Of a stretch of 64,000 nucleotides of DNA, positions 51,226-59,940 are shown one piece after another (within the stretch, counting starts at the first letter, position 1; every line of letters begins with the position of its first letter). The notes beneath the pieces were generated by a model, which was given only the letters and a program-made list of their open reading frames with translations, had not been told where the DNA came from and did not search any database. The position numbers and the translations under genes are program-made. The DNA is from Catenuloplanes niger (GTDB taxonomy: Bacteria > Actinomycetota > Actinomycetes > Mycobacteriales > Micromonosporaceae), in the NCBI RefSeq assembly GCF_031458255.1, contig NZ_JAVDYC010000001.1:8232501-8296500 (forward strand), read 5' to 3'.

Positions 51226-52930
51226 TGGCGGCGGCCGGCGAGCTGTCCGCGGGCGCGGTCCAGCGGCGGATGCTGCGCCGCCAGCGCACCCGGATCGGCG
51301 TGAGCGTGGCGTTCCTGTGCTCCCATCAGGCGGCCGAGGCGCTCGTCCCGGTGATGATCGGCGTGGTCGTCGACCGGGCCGTCGCCACCTCCGACACCCG
51401 CGCGCTGCTGATCTCGCTCGCCGGCCTCGCCCTGCTCTTCACGGTGCTCACGTTCTCCTACTTCTTCGGCGCCCGGCTCGGCTACGCGGCCGTGGAGAAC
51501 GAGTCGCACCACCACCGCGTCGAGATCGCCGGGCGGGCGCTCGACCCGCGCGGCCTGCGGTCCGGACTGCGCGACGGCGAACTGCTGTCGATCACCGCGT
51601 CCGACGCGGAGATCTCCTCGCTGGTCATCCGCGCGGTCGGCATCGCCGCGGCCGCGATCACCGCGCTGGTCGTCTCCGCCGTCGCGCTGCTCGTCGTGGA
51701 CGTGCCGCTCGGGCTGGGCGTGCTGATCGGCGTACCGCTGGTGGTGTTCGCGCTGCAACGGCTCGCGCCGCTGCTCACCCGGCGCAGCGAGGCCCAGCAG
51801 GAGGCGCTGGCCGGCACCACCGCGCTCGCCGTCGACCTGGTCGCCGGCCTGCGCGTCCTGCGCGGCATCGGCGCCCAGGACCACGCGGCCCGCCGGTACG
51901 CCGTGACCAGCGCGCACGCGCTCGACGTCACGCTGCGCGCGGCCAACAGCAAGGGCCTGCACCTCGGCCTGACCACCGCGGTCAACGGCCTGTTCCTCGC
52001 GGCCGTGGCCGGCACGGCCGGCTGGCTCGCGCTGGCCGGCCGGCTCACGGTCGGCGAACTGATCGCGGTCGTCGGCCTCGCCCAGTTCATCGCGGAGCCG
52101 GTCGGCACGCTCGGCTGGTGCGTGCAGCTGTTCGCGACCGCGAAGGCGTCGGCCGGCCGGGTGGCGCGCGTGCTCGGCGCGGAACCGCTGGTCACGCCCG
52201 GTACCGCCGCGGCCGGTGCCCCCTCGGTCACCCGGCTCGCGCTGGACCGGGTCGGCTACGGCAGCCTCGACGAGGTGTCGGTGAACGTCGGCGCGGGAGA
52301 GATCGTCGGCGTGCTCGCCTACGACCCCCGGGACGCGGACGCGCTGGTCACGCTGCTGTCCGGGCGGGTGCCGCGGGACGACTACCGCGGCACGGTCCGG
52401 ATCGACGGCGTCCCGGCGGACACGCTGCGGCTGGACGCGGCCCGCACCGCGCTGCTCGTCGAACAGCACGACGTGGCGCTCTTCGAGGGCACGCTGCGCA
52501 CCAACCTGGCGCCGGCCGGCACCGTCGACGACGAACGGCTGCGCGACGCGCTCCGGGCCGCGGGCGCGGCGGACGTGATCGAGGCGCACCCGGACGGGCT
52601 CGACCGGGAGCTGACCGAACGCGGCGCGAACCTCTCCGGCGGCCAGCGGCAGCGCATCGGCCTGGCCCGCGCGCTCGCCGCCGCCCCGCCCGTGCTCGTC
52701 CTGCACGACCCCACCACCTCGGTCGACGCGGTCACCGAGGGCCTCGTCGCGGACGGGCTCACCGCCGCCCGCGGCGCCGCGCCGCTCGGCACGCTGGTCA
52801 TCACGAGCAGCCCCGCGCTGCTGCGGGCCGCGCACCGGATCACGGTGCTGGACGGCGGCCGGGTGGTCGCCGAGGGCACCCACGACGCGCTGGCCGCGGC
52901 CGACGCCCGATACCGCGAGGCCGTTCTCCG

Positions 52931-52934
<4 letters not shown>
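51225..52934 (+). CDS. ABC transporter half A, degenerate nucleotide site with intact signature
   Basis: A 569-residue half-transporter: about six transmembrane segments (residues 25-320) then a nucleotide-binding domain. ATG 51225 shares its A with the preceding stop; the longer frame upstream is the binding-protein gene read out of frame. Where Walker A is expected the sequence is GVLAYDPRDADALVTLL, with no GxxGxGKST and so no catalytic Lys. Walker B reads LVLHDPTTSVD, with His where Asp is usual and Asp where Glu is usual. The signature LSGGQRQRIGLARAL is intact. It can therefore form only one side of an ATP site, with the next protein. Family relatives include IrtA/YbtP-like siderophore transporters; import or export cannot be told from sequence. 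Confidence 0.88.
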
Positions 52935-54699
<1,765 letters not shown>

Positions 54700-54703
<4 letters not shown>

Positions 54704-55440
54704 GCTCGGAAACCGCGGAACGCCGGTACGCGGACTTCTACCGCTACCAGGCGTCGAGCCCGACGCTGCGCCAGATCTACGTCGACGTGTACGGCGACGA
54801 CTACCCGGACGAGCTGCAGCCGTTCGGCTTCGTCACCCGCACCGACCTGGCCCGCATCGCGGCGCTGACCGGCCCGCTCGACGGTGGCCTGCTCGTCGAC
54901 GTCGGCTGCGGTCGCGGCGGCCCCGGCGTGTCCGTCGCGCTCGCCTCCGGCGCCCGCCTGCTCGGCCTGGACGTGGTTCCCGCCGCCGTCGAGGGCGCCC
55001 CCGCGCTCGCCGCCTCGCTCGGCCTGGCCACCGCCGAGTTCCGGCAGGGCAGCTTCACCGAGACCGGCGTACCGGCCGGCACCGCGACCGCGGTGATGAG
55101 CATCGACGCGCTCTGGATGGTGTGGAACAAACCGGCCGCGCTCACCGAGATCCACCGCATCCTCCGCCCCGGCGGCCGCTTCGTCTTCACCACCTGGGAA
55201 CCGTCCTATCTGGACCACGCGAAGCTGTTGGCCAAGGCCGGTTTCCAGGTCTCCGTCCGGGAGGAGACGCCGGACTGGCTCGACCGCCAGGGCGCGGTCT
55301 ACGCCCGCGTGCTCGCCTCCACCGAGGCGCTGGAGCGCGAGCTCGGCCCGGGCGCCGAGGTCATCTTCGCCGAGGCCCGCGACACCCCGGCCGTCCTCGG
55401 CGGCACCCCACGCGTGCTGCTCGCGGCCGACAGACCCTGA
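54700..55440 (+). CDS. SAM-dependent methyltransferase
   Basis: A 246-residue class I methyltransferase; ATG 54700 overlaps the half B stop and has GGGGAGG at 54687-54693. The SAM-binding motif is VDVGCGRGGPGVSVAL (about 65-80), motif II region LLGLDVVPAAV, motif III SIDALWMVWNKPAAL, then FRPGGRF-type LRPGGRFVFTTWEP. It resembles small-molecule methyltransferases of natural-product clusters. As the last gene of the iron-box operon it could methylate the siderophore or its precursor, but the acceptor is unknown and no methyltransferase domain occurs in the NRPS itself. Confidence 0.87.
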
Positions 55441-55514
55441 CCGGCCGGAGACCCATTTCTCGATCGTCCCGCTCCCGGCGTGGTGCGGCCCGCATGCTCC
55501 CGCGGGCCAACCTC

Positions 55515-55557
55515 GCCGCCCGGGAAGCCTCCGCCGGCGCTCCGCTTCCCGGGCGGC
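55515..55557. terminator. Terminator hairpin after the siderophore uptake operon
   Basis: GCCGCCCGGGAAGC (55515-55528) and GCTTCCCGGGCGGC (55544-55557) form a perfect 14-bp stem with a 15-base loop, 74 bp after the methyltransferase stop. Confidence 0.8.
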
Positions 55558-55602
55558 TCCGGAGCCGGTGCCGCTCGGCGCCGGACAACAACCACGCAAC
55601 CG

Positions 55603-55637
55603 GCGTCGCGCCGTGCGATCCGCGTCGCGCCGTGCGA
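55603..55637 (+). repeat. 16-bp direct repeat pair
   Basis: GCGTCGCGCCGTGCGA occurs at 55603-55618 and again, identically, at 55622-55637, three bases apart. It lies between the terminator and the convergent DUF4396 gene; function unknown. Confidence 0.7.
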
Positions 55638-55755
55638 GGCCTGGTGGCGTCGGAGCGACGAGCCCTTCGACGACGATTGACCCGGGGCACCCGGCGGCCC
55701 GGACGAGCGACGCGAGGCGCCCGAGGGCGTGGTCGGTCGGGGCCGTCGGCGGTGG

Positions 55756-56202
55756 TCAGTGGTGGTGCGGCACGACGGCGTGGCCGCGACCGCGGGAGAT
55801 GAGCCAGCGGTTGACCGGGACGGTCAGGACGAACGCGACGGCCAGCGCGAACGCGAGCGAGGCCCAGAAGACCACGGAGGCCGGGCCGGCGTCCATCGCG
55901 CCGGGGACGAGGAGCATGACGGCGTTGTCGACGATCTCCATGACGGCGATCGAGACGGTGTCGGCGGCCAGCGCGATGCTCAGCGCCGCGCGCAGACCGA
56001 GGTGCTGGGCGAGCAGCGGGCGCATGGTCAGCGCGTAGCCGAAGACGAACGCGAGCGCGACCGAGAGCGCGACGGTGCCGCCGGCGTGCCAGCCGAGCGC
56101 GGTGCCGATCACCATGCCGAGTATCTCGCCGATCGCGCAACCGGTGAGGCAGTGCACCGTGGCCTGAACGGCCGGCCGCCAGGGTGCCGTCGGATGAGTC
56201 AT
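55756..56202 (-). CDS. DUF4396 family membrane protein
   Basis: A 148-residue protein with four predicted membrane segments. The N-terminal block TVHCLTGCAIGEILGMVIGTALGW is the DUF4396 signature (HC-x2-GC), and the C-terminus is the His-rich tail VVPHHH. The Cys/His pattern suggests metal handling, but the family function is not established. A perfect palindrome of CsoR type starts 12 bp upstream of ATG 56202, so control by copper or a related stress is likely (inference). Confidence 0.8.
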   Translation of the reverse strand: MTHPTAPWRPAVQATVHCLTGCAIGEILGMVIGTALGWHAGGTVALSVALAFVFGYALTMRPLLAQHLGLRAALSIALAADTVSIAVMEIVDNAVMLLVPGAMDAGPASVVFWASLAFALAVAFVLTVPVNRWLISRGRGHAVVPHHH

Positions 56203-56213
56203 GCGTACCAGGA

Positions 56214-56228
56214 TACCCCCAGGGGGTA
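56214..56228. promoter_or_regulatory. CsoR-family operator candidate (G-tract palindrome)
   Basis: TACCCCCAGGGGGTA is a perfect 15-bp palindrome around a central A, the form of G/C-tract operators bound by copper-sensing CsoR and related RcnR/FrmR repressors. It lies 12-26 bp before the DUF4396 start codon. Confidence 0.7.
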
Positions 56229-56403
56229 GGCGGTGACACCGCCGGCGGGCGGGCCGGCGCCGAGCGGCGCGACCACCGCGGCACTGACCGGCGGGAGGAT
56301 CGCGGCCCGGCGGGCGCGTGCCCGGCTGATCAGGGCGTGTGAACGGATCGACGGCAGGCCGAGGGAGATCGGCACGGCGGCGCCGCCGACTCGGGGAACG
56401 CGA

Positions 56404-56676
56404 TCACGCGGCGGACGCCGCCGGGGTGAGGACGACGGCCGCGGCGGCGAACGGGCACGGGTCCGCGGCCGCCGCGATGCGGGCCGCCGACGCGAGGTGC
56501 TGGGACCGCGTGGCGCGGTCGGGCGGGGTGGTGGGTCCCGCCGATCCGGTGTGCTCCGGCGGGAGGGCGCGTCGCGGTGCCGCGGCGAGGTCCGGCGGCG
56601 CGGCGGCGACGGCCAGGGCGGCGGACACCAGCAGGGCGGACACGCCGAGCGAGAGGGAGTCGAGTGGTCGCAGCAT
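56404..56676 (-). CDS. Small hypothetical secreted protein
   Basis: A 90-residue frame from ATG 56676, divergent from the LysR gene. The first ~26 residues look like a signal peptide (LGVSALLVSAALAVAAAPP, cleavage after an Ala-rich end). The remainder is Ala/Pro-rich with a single Cys and resembles nothing I know. The ribosome binding site is weak, and the composition could arise by chance in GC-rich DNA. The divergent layout with a LysR gene is the main support. Confidence 0.35.
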   Translation of the reverse strand: MLRPLDSLSLGVSALLVSAALAVAAAPPDLAAAPRRALPPEHTGSAGPTTPPDRATRSQHLASAARIAAAADPCPFAAAAVVLTPAASAA

Positions 56677-56734
56677 GGCAGCCAGTCTGAGCGGGGTGGT
56701 GGGACTCCGCCAACGCGAGAGGCGGATGCATACT

Positions 56735-57646
56735 ATGCGCGTGCCGCATAACGATCTCGGGTTGTTGCAGGAGCTGCGCGCGCTCGCGGTCCTGTTGGAG
56801 GAGCGGCACGTCTCGCGGGCCGCGGTCCGGTTCCACCTGAGCCAGTCGTCGATGAGTCGCACGCTGCAGCGGTTGCGCACCCGGTTCGGCGACGAGCTGC
56901 TGGTGCGGTCCGGCGCCGACTACGCGCTCACGCCGCGGGCCCGGGAGATCCAGCGCGAGCTCACGCTGCTGCTGCCCCGGCTGGAGAACCTCGTCGGCGG
57001 TCACGGCTTCGACCCGGCCACCGCGACCGGCGTCCTGCGGCTGATCGGCACCGACTACACCACCTCCACGCTCGGCCCGTACCTGCTGCCGGCGCTGTTC
57101 CGGGCCGCGCCCGGCCTGGAGATCCGGATCGAGCCGCGCGACCAGGACAGCTACGCCGACCTGGATCGCGGCCGGGCCGACCTGGCGTTCTCCGTGCTCC
57201 GGCCGGCCTCGCCACTGCGCTGGGAGCGGCTGTTCACCGACGACGTGGTGTGCGTGGTCGACCGCGACCACCCGGTCGGCGACCGGTTCACGCTGGACGG
57301 GTACCTCGCGATCCGGCACGTGGTCATCACGCTGGTCGACGGCGAACAGCCGATGATCGAGCGCTGGCTGCAGCGGCTCGGCCGGCACCGTACCGCGGCG
57401 GTGCGGGTGGCGTACTTCCACGCCGCGCTCGCGGCGCTGCCCGGCACCACGCTCGTCGCGACCGTTCCCCGCCGCCTGGCGACGCTCCAGGCCGCCGCCG
57501 ACCCCCGGCTCCGCCTGGCCGAGGCGCCGGAGGACTTCGACGCGATCCCGTACGGCATGATCTGGCACGCCCGCCTGGACGCCGACCCGGTCCACACATG
57601 GCTGCGCGACATGGTCCGCGCCGCGGTGCGGGAGATGCCCGCCTGA
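56735..57646 (+). CDS. LysR-family transcriptional regulator
   Basis: A 303-residue regulator. ATG 56735 is preferred because GAGAGG lies about 12 bp upstream; ATG 56726 is too close. The winged helix-turn-helix fills residues 8-65 (LRALAVLLEERHVSRAAVRFHLSQSSMSRTLQRLRTRFGDELLVRSG), followed by the linker helix and a two-lobed effector domain (GVLRLIGTDYTTSTLGPYLLPALFRAAPGLEIRI, then LAFSVLRP). It is a full-length member. It may control the divergent small gene at 56404-56676 from the shared promoter region; the effector is unknown. Confidence 0.9.
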   Translation: MRVPHNDLGLLQELRALAVLLEERHVSRAAVRFHLSQSSMSRTLQRLRTRFGDELLVRSGADYALTPRAREIQRELTLLLPRLENLVGGHGFDPATATGVLRLIGTDYTTSTLGPYLLPALFRAAPGLEIRIEPRDQDSYADLDRGRADLAFSVLRPASPLRWERLFTDDVVCVVDRDHPVGDRFTLDGYLAIRHVVITLVDGEQPMIERWLQRLGRHRTAAVRVAYFHAALAALPGTTLVATVPRRLATLQAAADPRLRLAEAPEDFDAIPYGMIWHARLDADPVHTWLRDMVRAAVREMPA

Positions 57647-57678
57647 CCGGGCGTGCGGGGACCTGGTAGAAACGCGGC

Positions 57679-58293
57679 GTGAGTGATCAACCGCAGTACC
57701 CGCAGTACCCGCCGGCGCAGCCCGGCCCGCCCCCGGGACAGTACCCGCAGTACCCGGGCTACCCGGCGCAGCCGCCGGCGTACCCGGCGCAGCCACCGGC
57801 CTGGACCGACGGGGTCGCACCGGACGGCCGGCCGCTGGCCGACGCGGGACGGCGGCTCGCCGCCCGGCTCGTCGACAGCGTCATCTTCCTGGTCGCGGCG
57901 TCCGTCCTGGCGGGCGCGATCGGCGGTGGCCTGGTCGCGCTGATGATCGCGGTAGCCGGCGACGAGTCCCCGCTCGTCCCGATCGTCGCCGTCACCGCGA
58001 TCGTGCTGGTCATGCTCGGCGTCCAGTACGTCCACGAGGTCGAGGTCCCGCTGCGGTGGCACGGCCAGACGCCGGGCAAGCGCATGCTGGGGTTGACGAT
58101 CGCCTCGCTCGACCCGCACGCGCCGCTGACCCGCGGCCGGCTGACCTACCGGTGGCTCGCCACGCTCGGCTTCTCCATCCTCTCCAACTGCTACGTCGGT
58201 CTGATCGACCCGCTCTGGTGCCTGTGGGACAAGCCCTACCGCCAGTGTCTCCACGACAAGCCGGCCCGCACCGTCGTGGTCCGCCTGCCGTAG
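57679..58293 (+). CDS. RDD-family membrane protein
   Basis: A 204-residue protein starting at GTG 57679. The first ~45 residues are a Pro/Gln/Tyr repeat tail (QYPQYPPAQPG and similar), typical for actinobacterial RDD proteins. The RDD motif appears as RRLAARLVDSVIFLVAA, followed by two more hydrophobic segments and the block GQTPGKRMLGLTI, a strong family marker. The C-terminal LWDKPYRQCLHDKPARTVVV is also typical. The function of the family is not settled; some RDD proteins act in ion exchange. Confidence 0.88.
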   Translation: MSDQPQYPQYPPAQPGPPPGQYPQYPGYPAQPPAYPAQPPAWTDGVAPDGRPLADAGRRLAARLVDSVIFLVAASVLAGAIGGGLVALMIAVAGDESPLVPIVAVTAIVLVMLGVQYVHEVEVPLRWHGQTPGKRMLGLTIASLDPHAPLTRGRLTYRWLATLGFSILSNCYVGLIDPLWCLWDKPYRQCLHDKPARTVVVRLP

Positions 58294-58349
58294 CCGGCCG
58301 CGGTCACGTCGCGCGTCACCGGGAACCGGCGGCGTGATTGGATGGCCGG

Positions 58350-58652
58350 GTGACGTACACGGTGACCGACCTGCCCGACCGCGAGCGCTTCGAGGCGCGC
58401 GACGCTTCCGGAGCGCTCGCCGGCGTGCTGACCTATCAGGTCACCGGGCCGATCATCGCCTGCACGCACACCGACATCGAGCCCGGCTTCGAGAACACCG
58501 GCGTGGACGCGGCGCTGGCGCGCGCGGTCATGGACGACGCGCGCGCCCGCAACCGCACGGTGGTGCCGATCTGCCCGCTGCTGACCGCCTGGCTGGACAA
58601 GAACCGCGGATACGACAAGATCGTCGTTCGCTCCACCCGCCGGGTCAAGTAA
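58350..58652 (+). CDS. Small GNAT-like acetyltransferase (YjdJ type)
   Basis: A protein of about 100 residues from GTG 58350 (the frame begins at TTG 58338, less likely). It matches the short GNAT-related family that includes YjdJ: RFEARDASGALAGVLTYQV, then IIACTHTDIEPGFENTGVDAALARAVMDDARARNRTVVPICPLLTAWLDKN. The GxGxxL-like acetyl-CoA loop is the EPGFENTGVDAAL block. The substrate is unknown. It stands alone after the RDD gene. Confidence 0.8.
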   Translation: MTYTVTDLPDRERFEARDASGALAGVLTYQVTGPIIACTHTDIEPGFENTGVDAALARAVMDDARARNRTVVPICPLLTAWLDKNRGYDKIVVRSTRRVK

Positions 58653-58692
58653 CGCCCACGTCGGCGCCCCGACGCATGCGTCCGCCTCTTTT

Positions 58693-58726
58693 TACAAACA
58701 TGTCTTTGTTAAAGCATCTGTTTGTA
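58693..58726. promoter_or_regulatory. Inverted-repeat operator of the ArsR operon
   Basis: TACAAACA (58693-58700) and TGTTTGTA (58719-58726) are perfect inverted repeats 18 bp apart in an AT-rich patch ending 13 bp before ATG 58740. This is a likely autoregulatory site for the ArsR-type protein and overlaps the probable promoter. Confidence 0.6.
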
Positions 58727-58739
58727 TTAGGGGCGGACC

Positions 58740-59087
58740 ATGCCTCCCGCACCCGCGTCCGCGCAACCCGACCTCGATGCGGCGTTCGCCGCGCTCGCCG
58801 ATCCGGTGCGCCGGGCGCTCGTCGGCCGGCTGGCGCGCGGCGACGCGACGGTGACGGAGCTGGCGGAGCCGTTCGCGCTGACCCAGCAGGCGATCTCGCA
58901 CCATGTCGGGGTGCTGCGCCGGTGCGGGCTGGTGGAGCAGCGGCGGGACGGGACCAGGCGGCCGTGCCGGTTGCGGGCCGACCGGCTGGCGCAGCTCAGC
59001 GACTGGATCGAGGATCAGCGGCGGGTCTGGGCCGACCGGCTCGACGCGCTCGAGCGGCACCTCGCGGACGACGGGCCGGCGCGATGA
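58740..59087 (+). CDS. ArsR-family transcriptional regulator
   Basis: A 115-residue winged-helix repressor; ATG 58740 has GGGGCGG upstream. The core reads LADPVRRALVGRLARGDATVTELAEPFALTQQAISHHVGVLRRCGLVEQRRDGTRRPCRL, with the recognition helix TQQAISHHVGVL. It has no Cys pair of the metal-sensing ArsR/SmtB type, so a metal effector is unlikely; this subtype is commonly found with SRPBCC genes. Its stop overlaps the next start (ATGA). It probably represses its own three-gene operon through the inverted repeat at 58693-58726. Confidence 0.9.
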   Translation: MPPAPASAQPDLDAAFAALADPVRRALVGRLARGDATVTELAEPFALTQQAISHHVGVLRRCGLVEQRRDGTRRPCRLRADRLAQLSDWIEDQRRVWADRLDALERHLADDGPAR

Positions 59088-59536
59088 GCGCGCGGCTGCG
59101 CGGCGACGAGCTGATCGCACGCCGGTGGCTGGCGGCGAGCCCGGAGCGGGTGTGGACGGCGTTCACCACGCCGGCCGGCATCGCGGCCTTCTGGGGCGGC
59201 GCGCACGCGGTCGTACCGCCCGGGTCGGTGGCCGTCGATCTGCGGCCCGGCGGGGAGTTCGCGCTCGACACGCGCGCGCCCGGCGGTGCGACGCGGCGGC
59301 TCCGGTTCGTCTACGTCAGCGTCGCGCCGCCGCGTGAGCTCGTCTTCGACGAACCGGTCACCGGTCTGCGCTCCACCGTCACGATCCGGCCGGACGGCGA
59401 CGGCGTGGAGCTCACGGTCCACCAACGCGGCCTGCCGCCCGAGCTGCGCACGACGCGGGCGGCGAACGGCCTCGCCTCCATCCTCGAGGCGCTCACCATC
59501 CACCTTCGGAACGGAGAAGCCGATGACCCGGCGTGA
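59084..59536 (+). CDS. SRPBCC / AHSA1-like lipid-binding-fold protein
   Basis: A 150-residue protein; ATG 59084 overlaps the ArsR stop. It matches the AHSA1-like START/Bet v1 fold: RRWLAASPERVWTAFTTPAGIAAFWGG at the start, GGEFALDTRAPGG and the EPVTGLRSTVTIRPDGDGVELTVHQRGLP strands, then the long C-terminal helix GLASILEALTIHL. Such proteins bind hydrophobic ligands and are routinely coupled with this kind of ArsR repressor. The ligand is unknown. Its end overlaps the next gene by 14 bp. Confidence 0.88.
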   Translation: MSARLRGDELIARRWLAASPERVWTAFTTPAGIAAFWGGAHAVVPPGSVAVDLRPGGEFALDTRAPGGATRRLRFVYVSVAPPRELVFDEPVTGLRSTVTIRPDGDGVELTVHQRGLPPELRTTRAANGLASILEALTIHLRNGEADDPA

Positions 59537-59879
59537 ACTCGTGGAGCGGTACTTCGACGGCTTCCGGGCCGGTGACCACCCGGCGATCCTCGCCACGCTG
59601 CACGACGACGTGGAGTGGGTGATCCACGGGCACCGCACCACGCGCGGCAAGGACGAGTTCGACGGCGAGATCGAGAACCCCGGGTTCAGCGGCTCGCCGG
59701 TGCTGGACGTGCGGCGTGTGCACGAGGCCGGCGAGGCGGTGGTCGTGCTGGGCGAGGGGCGTGGCGTCAGCGTGGAGCACGGGCCGTTCCGGTTCGCGTT
59801 CAACGACGTCTTCACGTTCCGCGGCGACCTGATCGCGCGCGTCGACTCCTACGTGGTCCCGCTGACCGGAGAGCGTTGA
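59523..59879 (+). CDS. SnoaL-like (NTF2-fold) protein
   Basis: A 118-residue protein from ATG 59523, GGAG upstream, overlapping the SRPBCC gene by 14 bp. The pattern VERYFDGFRAGDHPAILATLHDDVEWVIHG is the classic SnoaL/NTF2-like N-terminus, followed by GKDEFDGEIENPGF and the closing strands FNDVFTFRGDLIARVDSYVV. The fold gives a small ligand pocket or cyclase/isomerase site; the reaction is not predictable. It is the last gene of the ArsR-controlled operon. Confidence 0.87.
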   Translation: MTRRELVERYFDGFRAGDHPAILATLHDDVEWVIHGHRTTRGKDEFDGEIENPGFSGSPVLDVRRVHEAGEAVVVLGEGRGVSVEHGPFRFAFNDVFTFRGDLIARVDSYVVPLTGER

Positions 59880-59940
59880 CACGTGATCGACGACGCGTGA
59901 ACATTGACGGCGCCGAATCCGTGCCGAGCCGGGAGCCGCC

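Larger units (their letters stand above)
55441..55755. other. Intergenic region after the uptake operon
   Basis: This 315-bp stretch holds the terminator hairpin (55515-55557) and a short direct repeat (55603-55637). No frame within it has a credible start with a ribosome binding site, and I see no gene here. Confidence 0.6.
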
